Shown: one piece after another, positions 1-10,595 of the stretch | Numbering within the stretch: position 1 is the first letter of the stretch | How the letters are laid out: the number at the start of each line of letters is the position of its first letter | Assembly: GCA_024703915.1 (NCBI GenBank) | Contig: CP087969.1 | Location: 62,001 to 126,000 of the forward strand | DNA length: 64,000 nucleotides | Direction: 5' to 3' | From: Massilia sp. H-1 | GTDB taxonomy: Bacteria; Pseudomonadota; Gammaproteobacteria; Burkholderiales; Burkholderiaceae_D | Notes under the pieces: model-generated | What the model was told of the DNA's origin: nothing | What the model saw: the letters and a program-made list of their open reading frames with translations, nothing else | Database searches by the model: none | Program-made: the position numbers and the translations under genes

Positions 1-199
1 TACGCCCGCCCACCCACAGCCGATAACCATATTTGCGTTTATAGTCGGTGTGCAGATCACGAATCATGCCCATGACTGCCATGCGCATTTGCCTGGTTTC
101 GGCTGGGTCAAAACTGTTCGGAAGCACCGCAGGGGCCGACATGCCTTCGGTCGCAGCCAGGAAATCGGACCACCAGTTACTGGAAAATTTTTCGGCCAT
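1..199 (-). CDS. Hypothetical protein, 5' part only
   Basis: An ATG at 199-197 opens a frame that runs off the left edge of the window, so only about 66 N-terminal residues are visible. The segment starts MAEKFSSNWWSDFLAATEG, is rich in Met and Trp, has no signal peptide and has no motif I recognise. Its start overlaps the last 23 bases of the JmjC-like gene upstream, which suggests translational coupling and a shared function. I cannot assign a function. The start is chosen because the overlap is typical of operons and because the frame stays open to the edge. Confidence 0.5.
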   Translation of the reverse strand, partial: MAEKFSSNWWSDFLAATEGMSAPAVLPNSFDPAETRQMRMAVMGMIRDLHTDYKRKYGYRLWVGGR

Positions 200-1591
200 C
201 ATATGCAGTTGCAGTCTCATTTTGTTGTTCGACAAGTTCGATACCCCGACGCTTGTACAATTCCAATAAAAAATACTGGCCGATGCTGCGGTCCCACGCA
301 GGATCGAGCAAGTCCAGCAGCCTTGCCACGGCAAGGGGTCCTCCAGCGTTGATCGCCGCCACTAGGGCATGAATGCAGGCAAAATCGCGCATCTCGATCC
401 GGTGCCCGCGCACGTACACGTGCAATTGCCCGTCGCCGTCGGCCACGCGCAGCAAGATCCGATATGGCGTAACACCGCGCACCACGCTTGCCTCGCTCAG
501 TTCCACGGGCTCGGTATTAAAGAAAGGCGTGCCACGATAACCGCCATTGCTGTGCAAGGCGTAGCGCGCGTCGCGATACGCCTCGCGCAACAGGTCGGCG
601 TAACTGCGCGGTCCGAAGGCAGCGTCGATGTCGTGGGCGAGCAGGGCTTGAGCCAGGCCTAAGCAGTGCTCTCAAGCTCGTTGCGGTCGCTGCCAATGAC
701 CACATCATCGGTTGTGGCGATCAGCTTGCCCACCCGCGTGCAGGTTTTTGAGCAGCAGCGCGTCTGAATGGTTGTACTGCCATACCGTCAGTCCCATCGA
801 AAAGCCGCTTTGCTCGCCGATATGGAAGATCCCTTCAGGCATGAAAAACACGTCACCGGGCCCGAAGTTGTATTCCGTCGCATGCGGTTTGAAGGCGTCC
901 ACATCACTGCGCAGGGTGCGACTTGAGCAATTCGCGGTAGGTCGGCTCGTCCCACAGGAACATGCTCTTGCGCGCTGGGCCGAGATGGAAGTGCATGACA
1001 TTTTCGCCGCGCTTGTCCTGATGGATACCCAGCGGTGTCTTGTCATAGTTGCCGATAAAGATGGTGTAGTTGATGCCTTCCCTTGGAAAACCGAGCGCGG
1101 CAAACAAAGGCGCGAGCATCAGCGATTTCCTGAGACAGGGCATGCACAAATTTTTCGCCGGTATTGATGATGATACCGAATTCTTGCTCCGGAAATACCC
1201 GGGCCACCCACGCCAGCAAGTGTTCGCCAGGTGCGGGCGGATGATCGTAAAAATGGTCCAGGCGCTTGCGCGGCAGTTGCTCGCCATTGATATAAATGCG
1301 CAGCCCATACTCATTGGTGCGCAGGCGGCACAGCTCACGCAGCACTTCCAGCACGGACTGCTCGAAAAGTCGCGCCTGGCGGGATCGACGCAACCCTGTA
1401 GTTCCCACAATGCCATCGAAACGGTGGAACTGGCAAAACTCACGCGCGAACAAGTCTAAGCTTTCGGGTCTGAGATCGACGTAAGGATGGCTGCTCGTTT
1501 GCTCGCAGATTTGATAACCATCCACTATCACGTCTCGGACAAGTACATCGCGCTGTTCACCCACTTCATCCCGTGCGATGTTTATCCCCAT
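177..1591 (-). CDS. JmjC/cupin-like Fe(II) oxygenase
   Basis: A protein of about 470 residues, rebuilt across frame breaks near 1105, 905 and 660. The middle part reads as a cupin/JmjC barrel. It has an HxD pair in GIHQDKR (about residue 190) and a distal histidine in EGIFHIGE (about residue 255), the usual facial triad for Fe(II) and 2-oxoglutarate. The N-terminal third contains the segment GLRIYINGEQ and the C-terminal 150 residues are mixed alpha/beta, perhaps a winged-helix-like dimer part as in ROX oxygenases. That last point is a guess. It starts 14 bases after the efflux lipoprotein stop, so it is probably the second gene of that transcript, and it overlaps the gene at the window edge. 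The break near 660 is a rebuilt GCCGGC now read as GCTTAGGC on the coding strand. The substrate is unknown. Confidence 0.6.
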
Positions 1592-1604
1592 CGGCTTCCG
1601 GCAT

Positions 1605-3063
1605 TCAGCGCAGCGCCACCGCGTCGGCCTGCGGAGACTGCCAACCACCGCCAAGCGCCTTGAAAGCAGCAACCGCCGCACGCGCGGACTCAGTTTGCGC
1701 TTGCGCCCGCATGTCCAAGGCCCGCAGCAAGTTCTCGTCGGCCTGGAGGACTTCGATCAGGCTAACCACGCCCTTCTGATAAGCGGCGAACGATGCCTTC
1801 CTTGCAAAGCCCAGGGAGTCCACGCCTTGCCCCAGCATGGCCGCCTGCCCTTCACGCTTGACCAGATCCGACAGCGCGTTTTCCACGTCCGCGGTCGCCC
1901 GCAGCGCCGCCAGCCGGTAAGCGGACAGCGCCTCCGCCTCCTGCCCCTTGGCCTGATCAATTTGGGCATTGATACGGCCGAAGTCAAATAGCCGCCAGCG
2001 CAATCCCAGCACGCCGGTGCCTTGGCTAGCGCCGCCGGTGAACAGATTGCCGCCAGAGACCGATGTCGCGCTACCGATCATCCCACTCACGGACAGCTTC
2101 GGGTAAAACTCGGCGATGGCCATGCCGATGCGCGTTCGACGCGGCGAGGCGGCGTTCCGCCACGATCAGATCCAGTATGGCGGCAGACAAATCTCCGGGT
2201 GTACCTGTGGCTGCGATCTGTGGGGTCGCCGGGATCGCGCGCCGTTGCCAACTCCTCCCGATACGTTCCAGGCGCGGTGCCCAGCATCACGTCCAGCGAA
2301 TTCATGGCCGTTTCCAATCCAGCCTCCAGTACCGGCACCGCCGCCCTCACCTGGGCCAGCGCGCCTTCGACCTGCCGCACCTGAAGTTCCACGACCAGCC
2401 CCTTGCCATACAACAAATTGATCGTCGCCAGCAGTTCTTGTTGTGTCTTGACCTGATTGCGCAGCGACGTCAAGGCGGGTTTGCAGCCCCCGAATGCTGA
2501 TGTAGATGTCGGCAGTCTGCGCTGCGACCGCCAGCCGCGTCGCCGCCACGCTTAAGCAGCCGATGCCTGATACTCTGCAAGCGCGGCCTCGCGCCCGCGA
2601 CGCAAGCCGCCAAACAGGTCAAGGTCCCAACCGACGCCGAGGTTGGCTTCGTACGCGGTTCCATAGCGCTCAAAATTGGACTGGGCGTTAAGCACTTGTT
2701 CCAGCGGCGTTTCCACCGATTGGTAGGCGCGCCCGCTTGCGCATTGACGGAGCCCGATGGCAGCAGCGCTGCATTGGCCGCTCCAAGTCCGGCGCGTGCC
2801 TGCGCGACACGGGCGGACGCCTGCGCGAGATCCAGATTCTGCTCCAATGCAAGCGTGACGAAGCGGGTAAGTTGCGGATCGCCAAAGCCGACCCACCACG
2901 TAGCGAATTCGGCAGCGGTACTGGCGTATCTTTGCTCGACGGCTGCTTGCCCAAGGTAGCGATCCGGCAAGCGCACGTCGGGGCGGCCATAGTCAGGTCC
3001 GATAGCGCAACCGGTAGCAATACAAGCGACGGCGAACGAAATGAGTGTGCGTTTGAGTAGCAT
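1605..3063 (-). CDS. RND efflux outer-membrane factor, NodT/OprM-type lipoprotein
   Basis: The outer-membrane channel of a tripartite RND pump. The ATG at 3063 gives a lipoprotein signal with a lipobox (IATGC) at about residue 16; a TTG 15 bases upstream would only add five residues. Two OEP repeats are visible: an N-terminal half with ALEQNLDLAQASARVAQARA, and a C-terminal half with LRWRLFDFGRINAQIDQAKG and a typical late segment ending KALGGGWQ. The frame breaks at least four times (near 2700, 2550, 2475 and 2180), but both repeats are complete when joined, giving about 485 residues, normal for the family. It is divergent from the TetR gene, and a palindrome at 3095-3118 sits in its promoter region. 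Confidence 0.85.
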
Positions 3064-3094
3064 GGGGTTTTCTCGCAAAGTGTAGAAGTTTTGT

Positions 3095-3118
3095 GTGACT
3101 ATATCACGAGTTGGTCAC
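3095..3118. promoter_or_regulatory. Operator palindrome, copy 1
   Basis: GTGACTA-N10-TGGTCAC, a 24-base imperfect inverted repeat between the divergent outer-membrane factor and TetR genes. An identical layout with the same 10-base spacer occurs at 3793-3816, in front of the adaptor gene. The two copies flank the tetR gene, the classic pattern for a TetR binding site. That TetR is the ligand is inferred. Confidence 0.7.
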
Positions 3119-3157
3119 TCGTTGTGCAAATCCACGACTAGCGTTAAGCTGTCGGGC

Positions 3158-3776
3158 ATGAACAAATCCACTATCAATCACAGCCCCGCCCGAGGCCCCG
3201 TCGATCACGAAGTACGTGATCAAATCGTTTCCGCCGCTACAGCACACTTCCGTCTGTACGGCTATGAAAAGACCACCGTCTCCGACCTCGCTAAAGCCAT
3301 CGGCTTTTCCAAGGCTTATATCTACAAGTTCTTCGAGTCTAAACAAGCCATCGGAGAACTCATTTGCGCAAACTGTCTGCGCGAAAATCGAAACTGATAT
3401 CAGGGCAGCCGTTGACAGCGCAGACCGAGCTCCAGAGAAGCTACGCCGCATGTTCAAAGCAATTGTCGAGTCCAGCATGCGATTATTCTTTGAAGATCGT
3501 AAGCTGTACGACATCGCAGCGTCTGCTGCCACCGAGCATTGGCAAGCCGTCCGAGACTACGAATTGCGTATCCAACAAATCCTGCAGGAGGTGTTGCGCC
3601 TGGGCCGGGATGCAGACGATTTCGAGCGTAAGACGCCACTGGATGAGGCAGCGAATGCCATATACCTGGTCATGCGCCCTTACCTTAACCCGCTGCTGTT
3701 GCAATACAGCTTTGATTCCACCGACGACGCTCCCGCTCAACTATCGAGCTTGGTGCTACGAAGCTTATCAAGATGA
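3158..3776 (+). CDS. TetR-family transcriptional regulator
   Basis: About 205 residues. The N-terminal helix-turn-helix is clear: IVSAATAHFRLYGYEKTTV, then DLAKAIGFSKAYIYKFFESK (residues about 20-65), the usual TetR signature. The C-terminal ligand domain has the segment SMRLFFEDRKLYDIAA. The ATG at 3158 is the first in frame after the operator. One extra A in the run near 3384 breaks the frame, and the protein reads through smoothly when it is removed. It lies between the efflux lipoprotein gene (divergent) and the adaptor-pump-SDR genes (same strand), so it very likely represses both transcripts and is relieved by a pump substrate (inference). Confidence 0.9.
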
Positions 3777-3792
3777 TCATGTGAAATTCGAG

Positions 3793-3816
3793 GTGACCAT
3801 TGACATATCTGGTCAC
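3793..3816. promoter_or_regulatory. Operator palindrome, copy 2
   Basis: GTGACCA-N10-TGGTCAC, 24 bases, with better symmetry than copy 1. It covers the -35 box of the promoter at 3800-3828, so bound protein would block RNA polymerase directly. It lies 45 bases before the adaptor start. Confidence 0.75.
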
Positions 3817-3828
3817 TAGTCTCAGAAT
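3800..3828 (+). promoter_or_regulatory. Sigma-70 promoter for the adaptor-pump operon
   Basis: A perfect TTGACA at 3800-3805, a 17-base spacer and CAGAAT at 3823-3828. The operator at 3793-3816 overlaps the -35 box and most of the spacer. The transcript would start near 3835, about 25 bases before the ATG at 3861. Confidence 0.6.
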
Positions 3829-3860
3829 GGAATCCTGTTTTAAACATTTACGGGATTTCT

Positions 3861-4973
3861 ATGCTTCGCCGTCGCCTCGTTTTCTCCGCTGTCATGTCCG
3901 TATTGCCGCTGATGTTGGTCGCCTGCGGCGAGAAGAAGCAATCTGACCCACGTACCGATGCCCCGCTGGTGCGCGCCGCAATCGTCAAGGACGCGGCGCT
4001 TGCCGCACGGGCGTTCACCGGAACCGTCGCCGCCAGGGTGCAAAGTGATCTGGGCTTTCGGGTCGTCTAAGCAAAGTGCTGGAACGCCTGGTGGATACCG
4101 GCCAGACCGTGAAGCGCGGCCAGACACTGATGCGCATCGATCCCGCCGATCTAAAACTCACCGCTCTAGCCCAACAGGAAGCGGTCGCGGCCGCCCGCGC
4201 CCGCGCGCAGCAAACGGCGCAGGACGAAGCGCGCTATCGCGACCTGCGTGGCACCGGCGCAATTTCGGCTTCTGCCTATGACCAAATCTCGGCCGCTGCC
4301 GACGCTGCGAAAGCCCAGCTGAAAGCAGCCGAAGCCCAAGCCGAAGTGGCGCGCAACGCCAGCCGCTATGCCGAACTGATGGCGGACGCTGACGGCGTCG
4401 TCATGGAAACACTGGTCGAACCGGGCCAAGTCGTCGGCGCAGGACAGGCTGTCATACGTATCGCCCATGCAGGCCGCCGTGAGGCCATCATCGAGCTCCC
4501 CGAAACGTTACGTCCTGCGATCGGCTCGGCCGGGCTCGCCTCACTTTTTGGCAAGGATGGCGCTGCTGCCCCCACCAAACTAAGGCAGCTTTCGGATACA
4601 GCAGACCGCCTGACGCGTACTTTCGAGGCGCGCTATGTGCTAGAGGGCGAGCTGGCCAACGCGCCGCTCGGCGCCACAGTGACTATCCAAATCCCGGACG
4701 CGCAGTCCGCCCCGCCAAGCGCGTGGTCGGTACCACTAGGCGCGCTGTTTGACGCTCTAAGAGGGGCCTGGTGTCTGGGTGATTCAGGGCCAACCGGCCA
4801 GAGTCAACTGGCGTCCGGTGACGGTCCAGCGTCTGGGTGACGACACCGCGCTTATCACCGCTCAACTCAAGCAAGGTGAGCGGATCGTTGCACTAGGCGC
4901 GCACCTGCTGCGCGACGGCGCGCAAGTGCGCGTCATGCAGCCAGGCTGCAGCGGGCGCAGGAGCGCAACCATG
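3861..4973 (+). CDS. RND efflux periplasmic adaptor (HlyD/MFP family)
   Basis: A membrane-fusion protein that links the inner-membrane pump to the outer-membrane channel. It has a lipoprotein-type signal (LPLMLVAC at residues 17-24). A biotinyl-lipoyl half follows (GFRV, then VLERLVDTGQTVKRGQTLMR), then a helical hairpin rich in Ala, Gln and Glu (about residues 100-165), the second lipoyl half (DADGVVMETLVEPGQVV) and a beta-barrel end. Frames break at 4067 (rebuilt GCCGGC), near 4760 and near 4945. As the sequence stands, the frame reads straight into the pump gene. The true stop is probably the TGA of the ATGA overlap at 4971-4974, giving about 370 residues. Confidence 0.85.
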
Positions 4974-7900
4974 AGCGCAAGTCGTTTCAACCTGTCAGCG
5001 CTTGCGGTACGCGAGCGCTCCGTCACATTATTCCTGATTTTTCTGATCTCCGTAGCAGGGATCGTTTCGTTCTTTAAATTGGGACGTGCGGAAGATCCCC
5101 TTTCACGGTCAAGGTAATGACCGTGGTCACCGCCTGGCCGGGCGCAACCGCGCAAGAGATGCAGGACCAGGTCGCCGAAAAGATTGAGAAGCGGCTGCAG
5201 GAGTTGCGCTGGTACGAGCGTAGTGAAACCTACACCCGGCCGGGGTTGGCATTCACGACCTTGACGCTGCTGGACAGCACACCACCGGCGGAGGTGCAGG
5301 AACAGTTCTACCAGGCGCGCAAGAAAGTCGGCGATGAAGCTTAAGCAACCTGCCAACTGGCGTGATCGGCCCCATGGTCAACGACGAATATGCGGACGTT
5401 ACTTTTGCGCTGTTCGCACTGAAGGCCAAGGGTGAGCCGCAGCGCTTGCTGGTGCGGGATGCCGAGACGCTACGTCAACGTCTGCTACGTGTGCCGGGCG
5501 TTAAAAAGTCAACATCGTTGGCGAACAATCCGAGCGCGTCTTTGTCGAGTTCTCGCATGAACGCCTGGCGACCTTGGGAGTCAGCCCGCAGGAAGTGTTC
5601 GCCGCGCTGAACAATCAGAATGTCCTGACGCCTACTTGCTCGGTGGAAACCAAGGGGCCGCAAGTATTCATTCGCCTGGACGGCGCTTTCGATGAATTGC
5701 AGAAGATCCACGATACACCCGTCGTTGCGCAAGGTCGCACCTTGAAACTGTCGGACATCGCCACGATCAAGCGCGGCTATGAAGATCCTGCAACCTTCAT
5801 GCTGCGGAACGGCGGCGAGCCTGCCCTGCTGCTCGGCATCGTTATGCGTGACGGCTGGAACGGGCTCGACCTCGGCAAGGCACTCGATCAAGCGGTGGGC
5901 GCGATCAATGCCGAACTGCCACTCGGCATGGGACTGACCAAGGTCACCGATCAGGCCGTCAACATCAGTTCGGCGGTCGATGAATTCATGGTCAAGTTCT
6001 TCGTTGCGCTACTGGTGGTGATGGTGGTGTGTTTTGCCAGCATGGGCTGGCGCGTCGGCATCGTGGTTGCTGCAGCTGTGCCGCTGACATTGGCGGTGGT
6101 CTTCATTGTGATGGCCGCCACCGGCAAGAACTTTGACCGCATCACGCTGGGCTCATTGATTCTGGGACTGGGCCTGCTGGTGGACGACGCCATCATCGCC
6201 ATCGAAATGATGGTGGTGAAGATGGAAGAAGGCTACAGCCGTATCGCCGCGTCCGCCTACGCCTGGAGTCATACCGCTGCGCCTATGCTGTCGGGGACAC
6301 TGGTCACGGCGGTCGGCTTCATGCCCAATGGCTTCGCGCGCTCCACTGCGGGGGAGTACACCAGCAATATGTTCTGGATCGTTGGCATCGCACTGATTGC
6401 CTCGTGGGTGGTCGCCGTGGTCTTCACCCCTTACCTCGGCGTCAAACTGCTGCCCGAACTCAAGCAGGTCGAGGGCGGCCACGACGCGCTCTACAACACC
6501 CCGCGCTATAACGGCTTCCGTCAGATACTGAAGCGCGTCATCACCCGCAAATGGCCGGTTGCAGGTGCGGTGGTAGGACTGTTCATCCTGGCGATTCTGG
6601 GCATGGCCGTGGTCAAGAAACAATTCTTCCCGATCTCTGATCGTCCGGAAGTCCTGGTCGAGGTACAGATGCCATATGGTGCGTCGATTGTGCAAACCAG
6701 TGCGGCAGCAGCGAAGGTGGAAGCATGGCTGTCCAAACAGGCAGAAGCGAAGATCGTCACCGCCTACGTTGGTCAGGGGGCTCCGCGCTTCTACCTGGCC
6801 ATGGGGCCTGAACTGCCTGATCCGTCGTTCGCAAAGATCGTGATCCGCACCGATAACCAGAATGAGCGCGACGCGTTGAAGCAGCGGTTGCGGCATGGCG
6901 GTTTCCATGCGCCTCGCACCGGAAGCGCGTGCGCGTCACCCAATTGGTGTTTGGCCCCTACTCGCCATACCCCGTTGCTTACCGGGTCACCGGACCAGAT
7001 ATGGACAAGCTACGCAGTATCGCGGCAGAGGTGCAACAAGTCATGGAAGCAAGTCCGATGATGCGCACTGTGAATAACGACTGGGGCACCCGCACGCCTA
7101 CACTGCATTTCACACTGCAGCAGGATCGGATGCAGGCGGTCGGCCTGACCTCCAGTGCCGTCGCGCAGCAACTGCAATTCCTGCTGAGCGGAGTGCCTCT
7201 GACCACCGTACGTGAAGATATCCGTACGGTGCAAGTTGTGGCCCGGTCTGCTTAGGCGGCAACCGCCTCGACCCAGCCAAGATTACCGACTTCACACTGA
7301 CCGGCGCGGGAGGGCAACACATCCCGCTATCGCAGGTGGGCAAGGTCGACGTGCGCGCAGAGGAACCGATCATCCGTCGCCGCGACCGGATGCCGACCAT
7401 GACCGTGCGAGGCGACATTGCCGATGGCTTGCAACCACCGGACGTATCCGCCGCCATCACCGGGCAGCTGCAGCCCATCATGGACAATCTGCCGAGCGGC
7501 TACCGTATCGAGGAGGCTGGCTCGATCGAGGAGGCTGGCAAGGCGACGAGAGCGATGCTGCCACTGTTCCCGATCATGCTGGCGATTACCCTGCTGATCA
7601 TCATGTTCCAAGTACGCTCGATTTCCGCGATGGTGATGGTGTTCCTGACCAGCCCGCTGGGATTGATCGGCGTGGTACCGACCTTGATCTTGTTCCAGCA
7701 GCCATTCGGCATCAATGCGCTGGTCGGGTTGATTGCGCTGTCGGGCATCCTGATGCGCAACACGCTGATCCTGATCGGACAGATACACCATAACGAACAG
7801 GCGGGCCTGGATCCATTCCAGGCTGTGGTCGAGGCCACCGTGCAGCGTTCTCGTCCCGTGATCCTGACCGCGTTGGCGGCAATCCTGGCATTCATTCCAC

Positions 7901-8073
7901 TGACCCATTCGGTGTTCTGGGGCACGCTCGCCTATACGCTGATCGGTGGGACCTTCGCCGGAACGGTGCTGACTCTGGTGTTCCTGCCAGCCATGTATGC
8001 CATTTGGTTCAAGATCGGTCCGACCACGAAAGCAGAGCCGCATCGCAGCCTGCACGCCGTGTCGTCGCACTGA
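4971..8073 (+). CDS. RND-family inner-membrane efflux pump
   Basis: A proton-driven RND transporter of about 1030 residues, full family length. The N-terminal TM1 (SVTLFLIFLISVAGIVSFF) is followed by a periplasmic porter domain with PGVKK-type strands. TM4 carries the proton-relay acidic pair in GLGLLVDDAIIAIEMMVV. The second half has its own porter domain, then LIALSGILMRNTLILIGQI and a final TM. The ATG at 4971 overlaps the adaptor stop. Frames break near 5105, 5342, 5510, 6895 and 7250; those at 5342 and 7250 are rebuilt GCCGGC sites. It forms one operon with the adaptor and the SDR gene. Its substrate cannot be told from sequence. Confidence 0.9.
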
Positions 8074-8115
8074 TTTTCTCTTCTTGACTATTTACAAAAA
8101 TCGAAAGGATTTGCC

Positions 8116-8881
8116 ATGTCGAAATCTACTGTTGTCGTTATTACCGGCGTGTCATCAGGCATCGGACGTGCCGCCGCAGAAAAATTCACAAAACAAGGAT
8201 GCCAGGTGTTCGGTACCGTGCGTAGTATCGCCAACGCCAAGCCGCTGCCCGGCGTCACACTCATCGAGATGGATGTGCGCGACGACGCGGCGGTTCAACG
8301 TGGGATCAACATGGTCCTCGGTCAGGCTAAGCCACATCGACGTCCTGGTCAACAACGCGGGCATGAACCTGATCGGCGCGGTGGAGGAGACGACCACCAG
8401 CGAGGCCGCATCGCTGTTCGACACCAATGTATTGAGCATCTTGCGCACGACCCAGGCAGTGCTCCCGCACATGCGAGCGCAGGGCCAGGGAAGAATTGTC
8501 AATGTCAGCTCGGTGCTCGGCTTTCTGCTGGCGCCGTACATGGGATTGTATTCGGCCTCCAAGCATGCGGTGGAGGGGCTGTCCGAGAGCCTGGATCATG
8601 AGGTGCGCCAGTTCGGGATCCGCGTCACACTGGTCGCGCCGTCCTTTACCAAGACCAATCTGGACGCCAATTCGCCTCAGGCCAATTCCAGAATCCCGGA
8701 CTACGACCGCGAACGGGATCTGGCAGCGCACACCGTCGCCAATACTGTCAGCGACGCACCTGCCCCATCCGGGGTGGCCAACACGATCGTCGAAGCTGCC
8801 CTGGGTGCCTGGCGCATGCGCCGCACGCCCGCTGGAGAGGCATCGCTGTTGAGCAAATTGCGCCGTTTCATGCCTGCTTAG
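8116..8881 (+). CDS. Short-chain dehydrogenase/reductase
   Basis: A classical SDR of about 255 residues. It has the cofactor motif TGVSSGIG at residues 10-17, NNAG near residue 80, an active-site Ser in the strand IVNVSSVLG, and YSASK as the catalytic Tyr/Lys pair. The frame breaks at 8326, where a rebuilt GCCGGC now reads GCTAAGC, between GQA and [10 protein letters not shown]. It follows the pump by 42 bases with a GAAAGGA ribosome site, so it belongs to the TetR-controlled operon. It probably reduces or oxidises a small molecule linked to the efflux substrate (inference). Confidence 0.85.
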
Positions 8882-9223
8882 CCCGGTCGACTCTAGCCTG
8901 AGAAAGACATTTGGGCTGGCTTGAACCTTCACCATGAACTTCACTATCAATCGTTCCTGAGACTGCACCTTGAACCCAAGCCCCCCATCTGCTTCGTCAC
9001 ACCCTACGATTCGCCGAACAAGTCTACATAGGCAAAGGGACGGGCTGACGGAGCCCGTGTCGTCCAGACCCTTTCGAGCGCCGCCTGCAATTAATCCGAC
9101 GCGTAAGCGTTGACGACTGTCGATTGGGGATACGACCGAACAATCTACTGGATAGCTCACATGCTACCGAAGAATACAATCAGGAAAATTATCCGTACTT
9201 TTCCGTACTTTTCGTGCCAGTAA
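8882..9223. other. Intergenic region without a supported gene
   Basis: About 340 bases between the SDR stop and the tRNA terminator. I see no coding frame with family similarity; open frames here are antisense extensions of the SDR gene. Near 9190-9212 there is a short direct repeat (CCGTACTTTT twice). It may hold the end of the efflux transcript, but no strong hairpin is present. Confidence 0.5.
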
Positions 9224-9258
9224 GAAAAAAGGCCTGCGTCAGATTGACGCAGGCCTTT
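9224..9258 (-). terminator. Rho-independent terminator after tRNA-Val
   Basis: The arms GGCCTGCGTC (9231-9240) and GACGCAGGCC (9246-9255) form a perfect 10-base stem with a 5-base loop. On the minus strand it is followed by a T run (the A run at 9224-9230). It lies just after the 3' end of tRNA-Val on that strand. Confidence 0.85.
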
Positions 9259-9276
9259 GATTTTCTTGATAAATTC

Positions 9277-9352
9277 TGGTGGGAAGTGCAAGTTTCGAGA
9301 CTTGCGACCCCTGCAGTGTGAATGCAGTGCTCTACCCCTGAGCTAACCTCCC
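9277..9352 (-). tRNA. tRNA-Val (CAC)
   Basis: A 76-base cloverleaf on the minus strand with CCA encoded. The acceptor stem is GGGAGGT/ACTTCCC, and the D arm holds TTAGCTCAGGGGTAGAGC. The anticodon stem-loop CTGCA-TTCACAC-TGCAG places CAC at positions 34-36, reading GUG valine codons. The T arm is CAAGTCTCGAAACTTG. It lies downstream of dnaQ rnhA on the same strand order. Confidence 0.95.
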
Positions 9353-9396
9353 AAAGCGGGGCATATTATCGCATACCGTTTTAAAAACGTCACGTT

Positions 9397-10096
9397 TTAC
9401 GCGTAATTTCGCCAGATGCACTGGCCTTTGACGGCTTTATCGAGGCCGCCCAGCACACTTTCATGCTCGGCCAACTCGTCCGCGCCAGCCGCCAGGACCG
9501 TCACTTCGGCCAGGGCCACCGTCTCGAGCGCGCCGCCGCCTTCGCTCACTTCGACTTCCAGATCCATCGACAGGCTGTTCTGGCCGCGCGTCATGGACAG
9601 GTAGACATCGGCCAGCAACTCGGCATCGAGCAGCGCGCCGTGCAGCTTGCAGTGCGAGTTCGACACGCCATAGCGGTCGCACAGCGTCGTCCAGCGAGTT
9701 GCGCTTGCCGGGGTGCATTTCCTTGGCGTTGACCAGGGTATCGATCACGCCACTGCAATGCTCGGTGAAGGACGGCAGTCCCAGCAGCTTGAACTCGTTG
9801 TTCAAGAAGCCCAGATCGAAGGGCGCGTTATGAATGATGACTTCCGCGCCCTGAATATAATCGCGCAGTTCGGCCGCAATCTCGGCGAACTTCGGCTTAT
9901 CGCGCAGGAACTCGGTGGTCAGGCCGTGCACGGCCAGCGCGCCCTCTTCCGAATCGCGCTCCGGATTGATGTAGCGGTGAAAGTTATTCCCCGTCAGCAT
10001 GCGGTTATTGAGTTCGACACAGCCGACCTCGATGACGCGGTCGCCGGTGCGAGGATTGAGGCCGGTAGTTTCAGTATCGAGGACGATTTGGCGCAT
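9397..10096 (-). CDS. dnaQ: DNA polymerase III epsilon subunit, 3'-5' proofreading exonuclease
   Basis: A DEDDh exonuclease and the proofreading subunit of the replicative polymerase. The first motif [20 protein letters not shown] lies at residues 4-23, and [14 protein letters not shown] carries the second acidic motif. The third region ([28 protein letters not shown]) holds the catalytic His and Asp. It has about 233 residues with a C-terminal tail, presumably for alpha-subunit binding. One frame break near 9685 separates NSLDD from the rest. It is followed by tRNA-Val and preceded by rnhA on the same strand, a common betaproteobacterial order. Confidence 0.92.
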
Positions 10097-10142
10097 GGAA
10101 CTTTTCAGTGAGGGGAAACAATGGCGCGCAGTATAGCAAAGC

Positions 10143-10579
10143 TTAACGGCGCACCGTCTCCACGCCGCGGTTGGCCAGGCCGTCCGCGCGTTCGTTGCCC
10201 GGATGGCCGTTGTGGCCGCGCACCCATTTCCATTCCACCTTGTGCTGGCCCTGCGCCAGGTCGAGCGCCTTCCACAGGTCTTCGTTCTTGACCGGTTCCT
10301 TGGCCGCAGTCTTCCAGCCGCGCGCTTTCCAGCCGTGGATCCATTCCGAGATCCCTTTTTGCACGTACTGGCTGTCGAGTACAGCGTCACTTCGCAGGGG
10401 CGCGTGAGCGTGGTCAGCGCCTCGATCACGGCGCGCAATTCCATGCGGTTGTTGGTGGTATTGAGTTCACCGCCGAAAATTTCTTTCTCATGCCCGTCGG
10501 CGACCAGCAAGGCACCCCAGCCGCCCGTACCCGGATTGCCCTTGCAGGCGCCATCCGCGAAAATCTCTACTTTGCTCAT
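10143..10579 (-). CDS. rnhA: Ribonuclease HI
   Basis: About 145 residues; cleaves the RNA strand of RNA-DNA hybrids. Motifs: the first catalytic Asp in [17 protein letters not shown], the Glu in [13 protein letters not shown], the second Asp in the DSQYV strand (where the frame is broken near 10382), and the His/Asp pair in [17 protein letters not shown]. Its ATG at 10579 lies 16 bases after the methyltransferase stop. Because of frame errors, the three neighbouring genes read as one false open frame. Confidence 0.92.
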
Positions 10580-10595
10580 TCTTGCTTTCTCAGTC

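Noticed and set aside
4779..5117. Adaptor-pump fusion protein
   Set aside because: The frame only continues because of an indel near 4945. The other frame ends with TGA overlapping the pump ATG, the normal operon layout.
8327..9160. Minus-strand gene opposite the SDR and its downstream gap
   Set aside because: No family similarity and wholly antisense to conserved SDR motifs.
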